From Atopobiaceae bacterium (lineage in GTDB: Bacteria > Actinomycetota > Coriobacteriia > Coriobacteriales > Atopobiaceae): 64,000 bases of DNA. The DNA lies in the NCBI GenBank assembly GCA_017545665.1, contig JAFWKQ010000121.1:26759-90758 (forward strand), given 5' to 3'. Made by a program: the position numbers and the translations under genes. Positions 9,601 through 18,746 of this stretch are shown here, one piece after another; positions within the stretch are counted from its first letter, which is position 1; the number at the start of each line of letters is the position of its first letter. The notes below the pieces were generated by a model. The model worked only from the letters and a program-made list of their open reading frames with translations. It was not told where the DNA came from and did no database searches.

Positions 9601-12600
9601 TCGCGTTAATGGGCATCGGCGCTTTCTTTGCGGGTGCAGTTACAGCGCTTGGCTCAAGCTTGAATTCAAACTCGTGAACGCTTGCATTCCAGTTATTGAA
9701 TTCCTTGGTTGCCTCAAGATTTACCGTAGCGGTACTCAGCTCGTTCGTGAAGTTTACATCCTTCGCCTGTGCAGTCTTACCCGCTACTACTTCAATCGTT
9801 TGAGATGCCTCAGGCTTCGGGACCATATTGCCAACAAAACTATCGGTCTTCTCGGTTACCGTATATTTCCCTGGCATCAACCCATCAATAACTACAGGAT
9901 CCGAGACGCCATTTTGGACTTTTATAGTCTTCTCAGCGCTATATTTGTTTGGACCGGTTATGACGAACGTGTAGTCGCCATTAGCCATAGACACGTTTCC
10001 GGTTTCGCCAGTCACTCTCACAAGCTTATTTATCTTAAGCGCACCAGTATCACGGGTATTCTTAAAAGTTGCAGTTGTGCCATCCTTCGTAATGGTTTCA
10101 TTCTCAATACTATTACCATCAGTAAATTCTTCGGATGTCGTGCCGTGACTTGTTGTTGTAAAGCCATCTTCGTCCGTCTCAATAACGGTGTATCCAACAC
10201 CCACGGGTAGCCCGGAAGCCTTAATGGTCTGATTATGCCCAAGGCTGAATGTAGCCTTGCCACTGGCGTCGAAGCTCATTTCGCCATATTTACCCGCTTC
10301 TATGACTACATCCTTAAGCTGCACCGTGAATTCAAATTTTGTATTTGTAGGATTGGTATCGTTGACAAATGCAGAGTCAACAATCTTTGTTACCTCAAGC
10401 ACGCCAGTGTCGCGCGTGTTCTGGAGCGAAACCTCGTCAGTGTTGTCTTTTGTGATCTTGCCCGTGGCCTTGGGGTCCTCTCCCAGCTCAACGCCCTTGC
10501 TGTTTACGGTTATGCCCGTGAGCTTGAAGTTGGTCGTGTCTTCCTCGGTGACGGTATAGCCGACTTCCGCGGGAAGGCCCATAAGGGTGACGCTCTTGTT
10601 GCCCGCCACCTCCACCTTCGCGTGGCCATTATTGAACGACACCTGCACGTCCTTGTTGTCCGTGTCGAAGCTACCGGAGACTGTCTTGTCGTCCAGGTCC
10701 ACGACAAACGTGAACTTATTGCTCTGCTCGCCCGGAATCGGAGAGATTACGGACTTGGACAGCTTCAGGTTCCCCTTGGCACGGGTGTTCTTGAAGGCAG
10801 CGAAGTTGCCATCTTTGGTTATCTTCTCTTGTTTGTCTGCATTCACTACATTGCCATCCACAAAGTCTTCCGATGCGGTGCCGTGATGACTCGTATTGAA
10901 ATTGCTGTTCGTTTCTTCGGTCACCGTGTATCCAACGCCCACTGGTAAGCCGTTTGCAGTACAAGTCTCATTATTGCCCAAGTCAAATTCAGCGACGTAC
11001 TTGTCTTTGCCATCGACATTCTTCTTCTTCTTGAACTCCATATTTCCAAACTCACCCGTTATCTCTTGGTCGAGCTCAACGGTAAAGTGGAACTTAGTCT
11101 TCGAGGAATCCTTGTCGTCAGCAATAGGGCTGTCCACCGACTTCGATACGATCAGACTGCCTTCACTGCGCGTATTGGTAATTTCTGAATACTGTATATC
11201 ATCCTCTTTAGCAATACTCGTTACGTAGCCTTCTATTACTCGACTAGGAGTAGCTGTAAAGCCTTGTTCGTCAGTCTCGGTTATTGTGTAATGTGCACCT
11301 ACTGGCAAATCTATAGCTTTCGCAGCCTGATCATGACCCAAATCAATCACTGCAACAGATGCTTCTTTGCCACCAACCGTTGTCTTCTGGAAGTTCAAGT
11401 CCCCATACTTGCCCTCATCTATCACCTGATCGAGAACTACGGTGAAATGGAACTTCTTGTTATCCGGATTCTTATCTGCCACATTCGTGGAGCTAACAAC
11501 CTTTTTGAATCCAAACTTGCCTGACGTGTCGCGCGTATTCTTGATCGTCACGCTGTCTGTGCTCTTGGCAGGTATCGTACCCGTAGCCTTGGGATCCTCT
11601 CCCAACTCAACGGTCTCACTGTTCTTTGTTATACCCGTAAGAGTGAAGTTAGTCTCATTCTTCTCGGTTACGGTGTAGCCAATGCCAGCGGGAAGACCCT
11701 CGATGGTGACGCTCTCACCACCCTTAACAGCCACTTCTGCATAACCAGCAGTAAACGATACATTTTTATTACTTATGTCGGTCTTATAATTCCCCGCTAT
11801 AGAGGTATCGCGGAGCTGCACACAGAAGGTGAATTCCTTGTTTAGTTCGGCTGAAATTGGTGATATTACTTCCTTCGAAAGCTTAAGGTTTCCAGCATCG
11901 CGTGCATTCTTATATACCAATTCATCCGTACCATCATTATGCGGAATTTCACCAGTCACGGACTGATCGTTGCCTACCGTAACGCTCTCATCGTTCTTTG
12001 TAACTCCATCCAACTTAAAGTATGTTTTTCCTTGTTCGGTAACGGTGTATCCAACGCCAGCAGGCAAGCCAATGGCTTTCTTCTCATCATTGTTGCCCAG
12101 ATCGAACTCTGCAACATACTTGTCTGTTCCGTCGATGTTCTTCTTCTCAAACGTCATGTCACCATACTGGCCCGTTATTTGCTGGTTGAGCACTACGGTG
12201 AAATGGTATTTGGTCTTCGATGGATCCTTATCGTCAGCAAATATTGAATCAACAGTCTTCTTTACGGACAAGCTTCCCTTATCAAGCTTGTTGGTAAACG
12301 TTATTGTCTGCAACTCGGCACTATTCAGGTTACCGCTTGCGGTAGCGCCAGTTATTCCATTGTGCTTTACGATATATCCATCAGGATTTGTCTCGGTTAC
12401 GGTATAACCCACTCCAATGGGAAGATCCTCAGCAGTGAAACTCTGATTATGGCTAAGGTCAAAATTAGCAACGTACTTGGTTGTTTCGTTATCCGTCTCC
12501 TTCGCGAACGTCATGTCGCCATACTTGCCCTCTATCGCCTGGTCTAGCTCAACGGTGAAGTGGAACGTACCGGCGTTCTGCTTCTCTTGGTCAGTTCCAT

Positions 12601-15600
12601 CAACTAACTTTTTAACCTCTAGGCTACCTTTTCGGGCATTCGTCACCGTAACAAGCGATGCCTGGGAAGTAACGTTTCCAGAGATCCATCCGTTATCTTG
12701 CGTGGTGCCTTCTGCACCGCTATATGTAACCTCAAAGCCTGTGGAACTTTTTGCATCCTCATGTACGGAATATTTGTATCCAAGAGGCAAACCCTTTATG
12801 GTTTTAGTTTCTCCAGACTTTAGAGAAATCCTTGCTATCCCATCCTTATCAAAATGAATATCTTTATTCTGGTCATCCTTATATTCTTTTTCCTTAATTG
12901 CTTTATTGTTTTCATCATATAGCTTAACAAGCACAACGAAGGATTTGTTTACATCGTCAGATAGTTCTCCGACGATTTCCTTCTTAATCTTAATGTCACC
13001 AATGCCATCAGTATTTACTACGCTTATATCACCAGTTCCACTGGCAGGAGTTGTTCCATTATAGGTGCGACCCTCAAACTCTTGACCGTTGAACGTAGTC
13101 GTGAAATAAGGAATAGAAGGATTCTCCGTAAGTTTATAGTACGTATTCGGCGCCAGGTCCTTTATCTCAATATTTTCACCATCACGGAGTTTGAATTTTG
13201 CCTTTCCTTGATTGAATTTAATCTTCTCATCAGAAGATAGGTTCCCATTCTTATCATGCTTCTCTATGACATACTCATTGTTATTGTCGGTATCAACCTG
13301 ATTACGTCCTTCATCTTTATAGAGAGTAAGCTCGAAGGGGAACTCCGCATTGGATTGTCCAGGCCTGTTGCTACTTACAGTCTTAGTTATCTTGAGGTTG
13401 ACCGTCTGCGGCTTCGTAGTGTTCTCGAACGTCGGAATCTGATCGTTTTCGTATTTTACCTCCGCCACAGGCTGTCCATCTGAGCCAATGGATACATTTA
13501 CCGTTACGTTATAGGATTTCTGGTCGTAATTCATATCGCGGTCATCGGTTACTTCAACTTCGCCGTTCTTATACTTTCCAACGACCTCTTTAATTCGATA
13601 ATGATATGTAGCTTTATATTCTGGTTTGTAGCCACCGCCTTGCAGCTTATAGCTATCAGGCACCTGATAAATAATTGGGGCAAAGGCTATATTTCCTTCA
13701 GAGTCATTCTCCTTTGTTTGCTTAAGGATCAGCTTCTCTTCGCCTTGGTTATCCTGTGTGACCTCATAAAGTTCGAAGCTAAATTTCTTATTTCCAAGAT
13801 TGCTTGATCCGTCAAGCGTTTTGTGAGCAACAATGCCTTCCAGGGTATCTTCCCAACCACGGTCATAGTATTGCCATACGTTGTGCCACTCGTTGCAACC
13901 ATTTTTAAATGACTTTGCAACCAACCAACCGGATGTCTGTCCATTAATCTCAAAATCAGCCTTTGGAGCCAGGAATATTCCTGTCATCTCAGCTCCGGAT
14001 TCTGTTCTAGCTTTAGTAGCGTTAGGCATATTCCAAATAATCTGCTTTGAAATATCTGGATATTCGGGCTTCGGATTTCCGCCTCTACCACCATTTATCT
14101 TGCCGACGCTAACAGATGTCACGACGGAATCTTTCTTTATTTTTATCTCATTACCCATGAATTTGCCTATAGTGACATTTGTCGCTGTCGTATTGAATAC
14201 GACTATCTGGTCTGAACGAATCTTAATTCCTAAGTATTCGTTTTGCGCTATCAGCTCTCTAAGAGCGTAACTTGGCCCATCATTTTCTCCGTTCGATTTC
14301 AATCGTTGATAGCGGGTGTTATCTATATCAATATAGACAACACCTGCACCAGCACTCGTCAAATCGAGCTCAAACTTTGGTTGGTCGCCTGTAAACACGA
14401 CATTGCTAATGGTTGCAGAATTCCTACTTGCCAACGCCGTGCTTACGTTCGACGCGTTTGTAATCAGATTGTCAACATAAGCATTAACCGCGCTCTTTGG
14501 CGTAGTAATGAACTCGGGCCTCATTCCACCAAATTCTTTTGCAATATGGCTTTGGGCAACCTCATCGGCATAAACATAGGCTTGTTCACCTTTGATATTT
14601 AGTGTGCCGCCATCAACTTCTCCAACATACCAAGGCTGCGCCCTATTGTAAGCTGTATGGTCCGTCGAGTCGACCAAGTCGTTACCTGTCTGATGCGTAG
14701 GAATGATTTTCTTTACAGCGGCATTTGTCTCTGCCTCTGTTTGCGTCCAAGTCTCAGCCACTATGCCAAAATAGCGAGCATCCCCAAGCACGCCCTCCAA
14801 AACGTTTGCCAGGCTATAGTCGTTAGACGCCGTAATCGGTAAGGGATCGCCAGCCTTAATCGCGCCGATTGCACTGAGACTGTTTACGCTGAACTCTACG
14901 TTCTCTTCCTCAACGCTCTTCTTCTGCAGCTCTGGCTTCTCCACGATTACATCATTTGCAGAAATACCTGTTGCCTCTGCAGTAGAGTCATAGGTGCTCC
15001 GTACAGAGTCTTTGATTGGAAGGTGAACGATCTCGATATCTGAGGATTTTTCTGCCTTAAGTACGTTTGCCAGCTGTTGCTGCTTAAACTGCAGGTCAAT
15101 TTTTACCTGACCCTCAGTCAGTTGTACTTCGATCATGTCGTCAGATACGGGCTTACCATCCTCACCCTTCTTTTGGGTAAAGAATCCAATGTCATACAGT
15201 ACGACGTCGTTTTCCGTATACACCTTATCGCCGTTGGCATTTTTATTCAGTGCCTCGAGATAAGCGTCGTAGTTATACGCAGGCTTGCCATCGGCATCCT
15301 TGGCATCCTTGGTAATGGGTTTGACCTGGAACTTTACGTCCGCAGGAAGTGCAGCGGGGTCGGTAAGCGTAGCGGTAACCTTTACGGTTGCGTCCTCATA
15401 CACGAACTCGCTCTTCTCGTTGCGCTTTTCCTCGATGGAGGTAGTGTTTGGCTTGGTTGCGAAGGGATCGCCCTTGGCGGTAACCGTTATTTGGAGACCA
15501 TCGGCAACGAACTCACCGGTAACTACATAGAGTCCGTCGGCGTTTGTTTGAAGAACATGATCTTGTCCGTCATACGTCGCCTTTACCTCGGAGACTTCGT

Positions 15601-16096
15601 ATCCCTCGTCTGACGTAACGGCAAACTTGAAGTCAGCGCCCGCAGGAACGGCAATGCTTGAAGTAGGCGCTCCCACCGTTTGCCCCTGATAGTGAATATA
15701 AGCGTGGTCGAATGCGAGTGAGACGTTAGCCTCGCTCTGAGCGTCCAGTGTGCCGCCGCTTACAACCTCGACCTCGTCGGTTGTCTTTTCCTCTTTTACA
15801 GAGCTAGACGCAGGTTCTGTCGCCTCTCCCGAGTTTGCGTCGGTGGCATTTGGCTCAACCGCATTCGTCTCTGCAGTATTTGCATCATTCTTCTTCTCGT
15901 CAGCTGGAGCCTGCTCTGCGGTAGCTTTCTCTGCCGGAGCCTGCTCTGCATTGACTTGTGTTGCCGATGAGCTGGATTCCGCAGCATATGCAAACGGCGT
16001 GCTCGTAGAAACCATAGCGATGGTAACGAGCACTACCAGCGCCCTGCGACACAGCTCCCTGAGGCTAAAAGGTTTGTTCATGTTTTGCCTTTTCAT
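6683..16096 (-). CDS. Giant multidomain surface adhesin (choice-of-anchor A, DUF5979-like and Spy0128-like repeats)
   Basis: About 3137 residues. I start at the ATG at 16096 because GGGTGAG lies upstream, as in the 1-3462 paralogue; a GTG at 16108 is also in frame. Order of regions, approximately: signal peptide 1-40; low-complexity Ala/Glu/Pro linker to 110; N-terminal module shared with the 1-3462 protein to 420; choice-of-anchor A-like domain 425-750; one Spy0128/FctA-like domain 755-900; about ten DUF5979/Cna-B-like repeats 900-2125; six more Spy0128-like domains 2125-3010; C-terminal SpaA-like domain with YYFLEEFPPPAG. Repeated ends such as YTVTE and FxNxY are typical of intramolecular isopeptide pilin domains. 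No sorting signal or C-terminal membrane helix is present, which is unusual for this protein type. It lies between the MucBP-like protein and the LTKTG pilin. An adhesive fibre is the likely role; the ligand is unknown. Confidence 0.85.
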   Translation of the reverse strand: MKRQNMNKPFSLRELCRRALVVLVTIAMVSTSTPFAYAAESSSSATQVNAEQAPAEKATAEQAPADEKKNDANTAETNAVEPNATDANSGEATEPASSSVKEEKTTDEVEVVSGGTLDAQSEANVSLAFDHAYIHYQGQTVGAPTSSIAVPAGADFKFAVTSDEGYEVSEVKATYDGQDHVLQTNADGLYVVTGEFVADGLQITVTAKGDPFATKPNTTSIEEKRNEKSEFVYEDATVKVTATLTDPAALPADVKFQVKPITKDAKDADGKPAYNYDAYLEALNKNANGDKVYTENDVVLYDIGFFTQKKGEDGKPVSDDMIEVQLTEGQVKIDLQFKQQQLANVLKAEKSSDIEIVHLPIKDSVRSTYDSTAEATGISANDVIVEKPELQKKSVEEENVEFSVNSLSAIGAIKAGDPLPITASNDYSLANVLEGVLGDARYFGIVAETWTQTEAETNAAVKKIIPTHQTGNDLVDSTDHTAYNRAQPWYVGEVDGGTLNIKGEQAYVYADEVAQSHIAKEFGGMRPEFITTPKSAVNAYVDNLITNASNVSTALASRNSATISNVVFTGDQPKFELDLTSAGAGVVYIDIDNTRYQRLKSNGENDGPSYALRELIAQNEYLGIKIRSDQIVVFNTTATNVTIGKFMGNEIKIKKDSVVTSVSVGKINGGRGGNPKPEYPDISKQIIWNMPNATKARTESGAEMTGIFLAPKADFEINGQTSGWLVAKSFKNGCNEWHNVWQYYDRGWEDTLEGIVAHKTLDGSSNLGNKKFSFELYEVTQDNQGEEKLILKQTKENDSEGNIAFAPIIYQVPDSYKLQGGGYKPEYKATYHYRIKEVVGKYKNGEVEVTDDRDMNYDQKSYNVTVNVSIGSDGQPVAEVKYENDQIPTFENTTKPQTVNLKITKTVSSNRPGQSNAEFPFELTLYKDEGRNQVDTDNNNEYVIEKHDKNGNLSSDEKIKFNQGKAKFKLRDGENIEIKDLAPNTYYKLTENPSIPYFTTTFNGQEFEGRTYNGTTPASGTGDISVVNTDGIGDIKIKKEIVGELSDDVNKSFVVLVKLYDENNKAIKEKEYKDDQNKDIHFDKDGIARISLKSGETKTIKGLPLGYKYSVHEDAKSSTGFEVTYSGAEGTTQDNGWISGNVTSQASLVTVTNARKGSLEVKKLVDGTDQEKQNAGTFHFTVELDQAIEGKYGDMTFAKETDNETTKYVANFDLSHNQSFTAEDLPIGVGYTVTETNPDGYIVKHNGITGATASGNLNSAELQTITFTNKLDKGSLSVKKTVDSIFADDKDPSKTKYHFTVVLNQQITGQYGDMTFEKKNIDGTDKYVAEFDLGNNDEKKAIGLPAGVGYTVTEQGKTYFKLDGVTKNDESVTVGNDQSVTGEIPHNDGTDELVYKNARDAGNLKLSKEVISPISAELNKEFTFCVQLRDTSIAGNYKTDISNKNVSFTAGYAEVAVKGGESVTIEGLPAGIGYTVTEKNETNFTLTGITKNSETVELGEDPKATGTIPAKSTDSVTIKNTRDTSGKFGFKKVVSSTNVADKNPDNKKFHFTVVLDQVIDEGKYGDLNFQKTTVGGKEASVAVIDLGHDQAAKAIDLPVGAHYTITETDEQGFTATPSRVIEGYVTSIAKEDDIQYSEITNTRSEGSLIVSKSVDSPIADDKDSSKTKFHFTVELDQEITGEFGNMEFKKKKNVDGKDKYVAEFDLGNNETCTANGLPVGVGYTVTEETNSNFNTSHHGTASEDFVDGNVVNADKQEKITKDGNFAAFKNTRAKGNLKLSKSVISPIPGEQSNKFTFVVDLDDKTVSGSFDTDNKDVQVSFNNGHAKVEVAGNKSVTLMGLPAEVGYTVTEEDTTNFKLTGITVNSKGVELGEDPKATGKITKDNTDEVSLQNTRDTGVLEVTKIVDSAFVNDTNPTNTKFEFTVQLKDVVIEAGKYGEMSFDASGKATFSLGHNQTIKASGLPVGVGYTVIETDEDGFTTTSHGTTSEEFTDGNSIENETITKDGTTATFKNTRDTGALKINKLVRVTGETGNVSMANGDYTFVITGPNKYSAEKTIKVQNGVSDPVVIDGLMPGKYTVTEKTDSFVGNMVPKPEASQTIEVVAGKTAQAKDVNFTNELSTATVNLEATKEFNNWNASVHEFEFKLEPSAVTAPAKKAPMPINAITGLEEDSESQTVTSDKRTATFGTITFAKPGTYKYVITEEVKDTDKNKGVTFDTFAHVVTVEVTAREGKLNVDKVTYDKPFVLDANHTTLKIENKYDADGKIEIAGKKNLVGRSFKENDKWTFTLSQPNGQNAPMPKATENNPTPQVITIDANKDASIKFPEITYGLEDLWDEEQKAYKESVDYTYYVTESNATENGVADVRLDAQPQKEVHVHVADNGDGTLAVTAEEDNDKNMFVFSNKYVAEKPLEVEKAIDGRDWLVNDQGQSAEEYTFTIKPAGGDNADIEAAQRKLIESNISPSVITHTVSQKHIAQFGTFKFTADDLPESGIAKYSYIVQEDRTGTTNNKKDGVTYSTVAYNVVYTVTMGEDNNLNVSAEYSYGEGDAKKTTNEIKYVNTYEAEDDEVVLKAKKTLEGRAINGSEFGFDLYLKTSNENIDFDNANWNDIKGKFALQQTKYTSGTDSTQTVTFDPIKFGKANVGKTATYVIREVLPVDDQGSEIKVKDGVTYDDTLHVVKVTTTDNKHGKYVAEVTYDDVVLTNDNENQIMPEFKNTYFGREAHISFDKQYFGTDPNAEFKFTMAGAKENYEAREGAVVPYSDAFVDSGKALEVTLTKTATQNGTVTVDAPTITYHEPGKYYYTIKEVLSQDDKNTTYDTAVIQVEVDVTSAATPKVTYKVVDGNQTINVNDNERATLYNNGNVAMSFRSAALRAMGQNAAFTNFEPAVSKILKNGILKGNDFQFAIYEGDKAEGDALKVVGNDVNGKVSFGDDSGGFKYDESCVGNTYKYTIVEVPGSDDAIVYDSDQVKLTVEVSKDANGAIIAKGSYEKGNSTDGFKATDEPTFINNYDNIVLRTIKRSREEPHDPLPGAHYGLWMVNPNGEDVYMGLGRNQLEEKGSILESNENGELYYDVPLLEGVAYYFLEEFPPPAGHLVDPYPTDYFTVVRDKDKGYRIVHEGDAGFSEYCPDVKLRD
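9740..13410 (-). repeat. Tandem DUF5979/Cna-B-like coding repeats inside the giant adhesin
   Basis: About ten units start near 13400, 12995, 12630, 12278, 11895, 11523, 11163, 10777, 10410 and 10047, mostly 350-385 bp apart. Each encodes a variant of a starter such as GSLxVxKxVDSxxADDKDP and a closing YTVTExxxxxF. Some pairs remain similar at the DNA level, for example around 11090 and 12200, which suggests internal duplication. The region looks more AT-rich than its flanks. Confidence 0.75.
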
Positions 16097-16116
16097 TGTT
16101 CGTCTCACCCTACCTA

Positions 16117-18243
16117 CTATGCCGTAAGGTCGTCATCGGACGACTCTTCTGTACCCTTTTTGCGACGCTTGAACACGAAGAACAGAATGAGTCCGGCCGC
16201 GGCGATCGCAGCGATGCCGCCTCCGACGCCTATCGCCACGGGGTTAATCTTGCTGGCTGCTTCCCCTGCCGGCGAATTTGCCAAAGGCGTCGCGTCGTCC
16301 TCGATGCGAGTTGTTGCGGTGTCTGTTCCGTCTTGTCCCACGAGCACGTTGCCATCCTGTCCGTCGATGGCCCTCAGATCGGAGTCGGTCTGCAGGCCCG
16401 TGTCGGTTGTGGCTGCTTGCGCGGCATCCGCGGCACCAGCTGCGCCGGTTGCGCCACCAGCGGCATCTGTGGTCGTGGTGCCTTCGTCAGTCGTGGTAGT
16501 CGTGGTTGTGGTTCCGTTGTCGACTACCGTTGTGGGCCGCGTTACGGTGTTGCCTTCCTCATCTATGTATACGACGCGCACGGTACGGATAACCGTTTGC
16601 GCATGAAGGTCGTCATTGATGTCGCGATAATACACCGTATATTTGCGTGCGGTGGAGTAGTAGCTATGGCGGATCGCCTTTTCCTGGCCCATAAGGCGAA
16701 CCCACTCAATGCCGTCCTGTGAGAAGGACTCGGGGCTCGTGATCTCCAGGTCGGAACGCATGCTCGGCGAAGCCGTGTAGGTTTGCGATGTAATGGTCTC
16801 GTTGTTTGCGATGTTTACGTAGTCAACAGTAACCGTATATGCCTCGGGCTCAACATAGTCGCTAGGCACGTAGTAGACGGTTTGCTCGACGTCCATATCG
16901 GCCACGCTGAAGGTGTGGGAAACAACGTGATCCGAAGCTGCGGCGGGAACGAACTTGTTCAAGTCTACGCGCTTGGTAAGCTCTTCGTTTTTGGCATCTC
17001 TTGGGTCAAACGTAACGGTTTGGCCGGGAAGGCCCTTGAGCGTAATGCGTCCGAGTTCCCTTTCGCTCTGGTTCTTAGGATCGGCCGCGCCGTTTTGGAG
17101 AACTACGGTCCAAGTGCGTGGCTCGTCGTCCTTAATGGGAACATACTCAATTGCAAAGTCCTTGCTGCCCTCCGCGGCGCCAGGTTCAAGTTTAAGTGTA
17201 GCCTTAGACTTGTCTTTGATCTGATACTGCTTCACGGTGCCATTGTCGTCTACGTACAAACGATCGGGTGCCGTGTAGATGTACGTCTTGTTGACGATAA
17301 CCGAATCCACGACGCCGAGGTCCTTGCCTGCGTCGTCGGTGTACTTAATGGTTGCCTTGTAGAAAGAACCGACGTTTTGGCCCCAGCTCTCTCCCGTGAG
17401 CTTCTTGCACATTACGGTGTGGTCGGTAACGCCAGGATATGCCACGGATACTTTGTCGGCCAGGGTAAGGGTGCGGTAAATGCTGCCATCGTCACCCGCG
17501 ATTATGCTGTCGATTTGGACGTCTTGCGATGCGTTCTTGGCAAGGGTTATTTTGTCGGTCTTAATGGGGTCGCCACCTGCGTTGTTTACGTCGTAGTAGT
17601 ACACATGGGCTTCCGTGGAATCTGCGACCTGCTCTGCCTCACTATATATATAGCACTGCTTGCCGTCCACGTCCTGCGTCTCCTGATTGGAGAGCTTGTA
17701 TACTATGCCGTCGCTGTCTTTCATCGACTCAGGGGCTTTGAACTGGCGATTCCCGTCTTTCTCACCAATGGTACGAATTGCCAGGGCTTGAGGGGCGTCC
17801 TTGCCTACCTTGGCAAAGACGGTAGATACGTTGCCGGTGTAGAGCAGTCCCTCCTTTGTTTCGGCGCGATCTGAGTACACCTCAATACCATAGGTATCGT
17901 TATAGGAGAGGTTCTTGTCGTTAAACTGGACACTTACGGCGCCAACCATGTCGCCATTTTCGTCCTTGGCCGTGTTTTCGTCCAAGGTAAAGGCCAAGTG
18001 GCTGGCAATTACCTGATCGCCCTTCTTCATGTTTATATATACGGTATCGCCAGGCTTGCCGGTAACGGTAAGGATGTCTACCGAGCCGTCATTCTGACCG
18101 TCCGCAAAGATGAAGTCTGTACCGGAGACGTTTAGCGCCTCCGCAAAGGCAGGGCTAACGTTAAGTACTACCCCCACAAGGACTGCTAGGGCCACACACA
18201 CCCTAATTAGTGTTGGAGTGCTACATGTCTTTTTCTTCTTCAT
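16117..18243 (-). CDS. Membrane-anchored MucBP-like surface protein (paralogue of 3480-5579)
   Basis: 708 residues from the ATG at 18243, preceded by GGAGGAGGGTGTGG, nearly the same ribosome-binding region as its paralogue. A signal peptide (MKKKKTCSTPTLIRVC to SPAFAEAL) is followed by an Ig-like N-terminal half and MucBP-like repeats (VTVDYVNIANNETI, VRVVYIDEEGNTV). Then come a Thr-rich linker, EDDATPLANSPAGE, one transmembrane helix and a KRRKK tail. The C-terminal half is very similar to the 3480-5579 protein, while the N-terminal half is more divergent. No LPXTG motif is seen. It is the first gene of a three-gene set, with the giant adhesin starting 20 bases after its stop and the LTKTG pilin last. 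A role in anchoring or presenting the adhesin is inference. Confidence 0.8.
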   Translation of the reverse strand: MKKKKTCSTPTLIRVCVALAVLVGVVLNVSPAFAEALNVSGTDFIFADGQNDGSVDILTVTGKPGDTVYINMKKGDQVIASHLAFTLDENTAKDENGDMVGAVSVQFNDKNLSYNDTYGIEVYSDRAETKEGLLYTGNVSTVFAKVGKDAPQALAIRTIGEKDGNRQFKAPESMKDSDGIVYKLSNQETQDVDGKQCYIYSEAEQVADSTEAHVYYYDVNNAGGDPIKTDKITLAKNASQDVQIDSIIAGDDGSIYRTLTLADKVSVAYPGVTDHTVMCKKLTGESWGQNVGSFYKATIKYTDDAGKDLGVVDSVIVNKTYIYTAPDRLYVDDNGTVKQYQIKDKSKATLKLEPGAAEGSKDFAIEYVPIKDDEPRTWTVVLQNGAADPKNQSERELGRITLKGLPGQTVTFDPRDAKNEELTKRVDLNKFVPAAASDHVVSHTFSVADMDVEQTVYYVPSDYVEPEAYTVTVDYVNIANNETITSQTYTASPSMRSDLEITSPESFSQDGIEWVRLMGQEKAIRHSYYSTARKYTVYYRDINDDLHAQTVIRTVRVVYIDEEGNTVTRPTTVVDNGTTTTTTTTDEGTTTTDAAGGATGAAGAADAAQAATTDTGLQTDSDLRAIDGQDGNVLVGQDGTDTATTRIEDDATPLANSPAGEAASKINPVAIGVGGGIAAIAAAGLILFFVFKRRKKGTEESSDDDLTA

Positions 18244-18746
18244 TCCACACCCTCCTCCTGGAGAATTACTTAACCCGCATATCTCAATAACTCAATACGA
18301 TGTGCCGAATCAGAGTTCGCCACAAATATCCATAGTTGGATACTAGTATACACTCTTTTACTTTGTACTAAGCTGAAAACAGCGTTTTTGTTGGCAGATC
18401 TTGAAGAATTTGAGCACGAATCTTGATGTATATATTTTGTACTATATTTCATGAAATCCGCAGTTGTTGCGGCCTCTTTACCTTATATTCTGCGATGTTA
18501 TAGAATTGTGTTTTCAACCTAAATTCAATTGTGCGCCGTACCACGTGTCCATAGATTCATTCCCGTTCCTACGCGCTTTTTGACATCGTTTCATAACGCT
18601 GCACAGTATCGTCACGAAATAAATTCTGGTCTCAAATACGCGGTGGGCGAACCCTAAAGTTTGGGTTTAGGGTTTCAAAAGGTGATTTTGCATCAGATTG
18701 TTAAGTTTATTAGCTTTGCGCCAATCATCCCTGAGACTTTTTCCAC
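18244..18746. other. Divergent intergenic region
   Basis: AT-rich DNA between the leftward surface operon and the rightward fic gene. On the minus strand a TATACT -10-like box lies at 18345-18350 with no good -35. TAGTATCCA and TGGATA nearby form an imperfect inverted repeat. TAGTATCCA also occurs, in the opposite orientation, in the leader of the paralogous operon near 5625. A 9-bp hairpin, AACCCTAAA/TTTAGGGTT, lies at 18650-18674. No gene was found. Confidence 0.4.
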
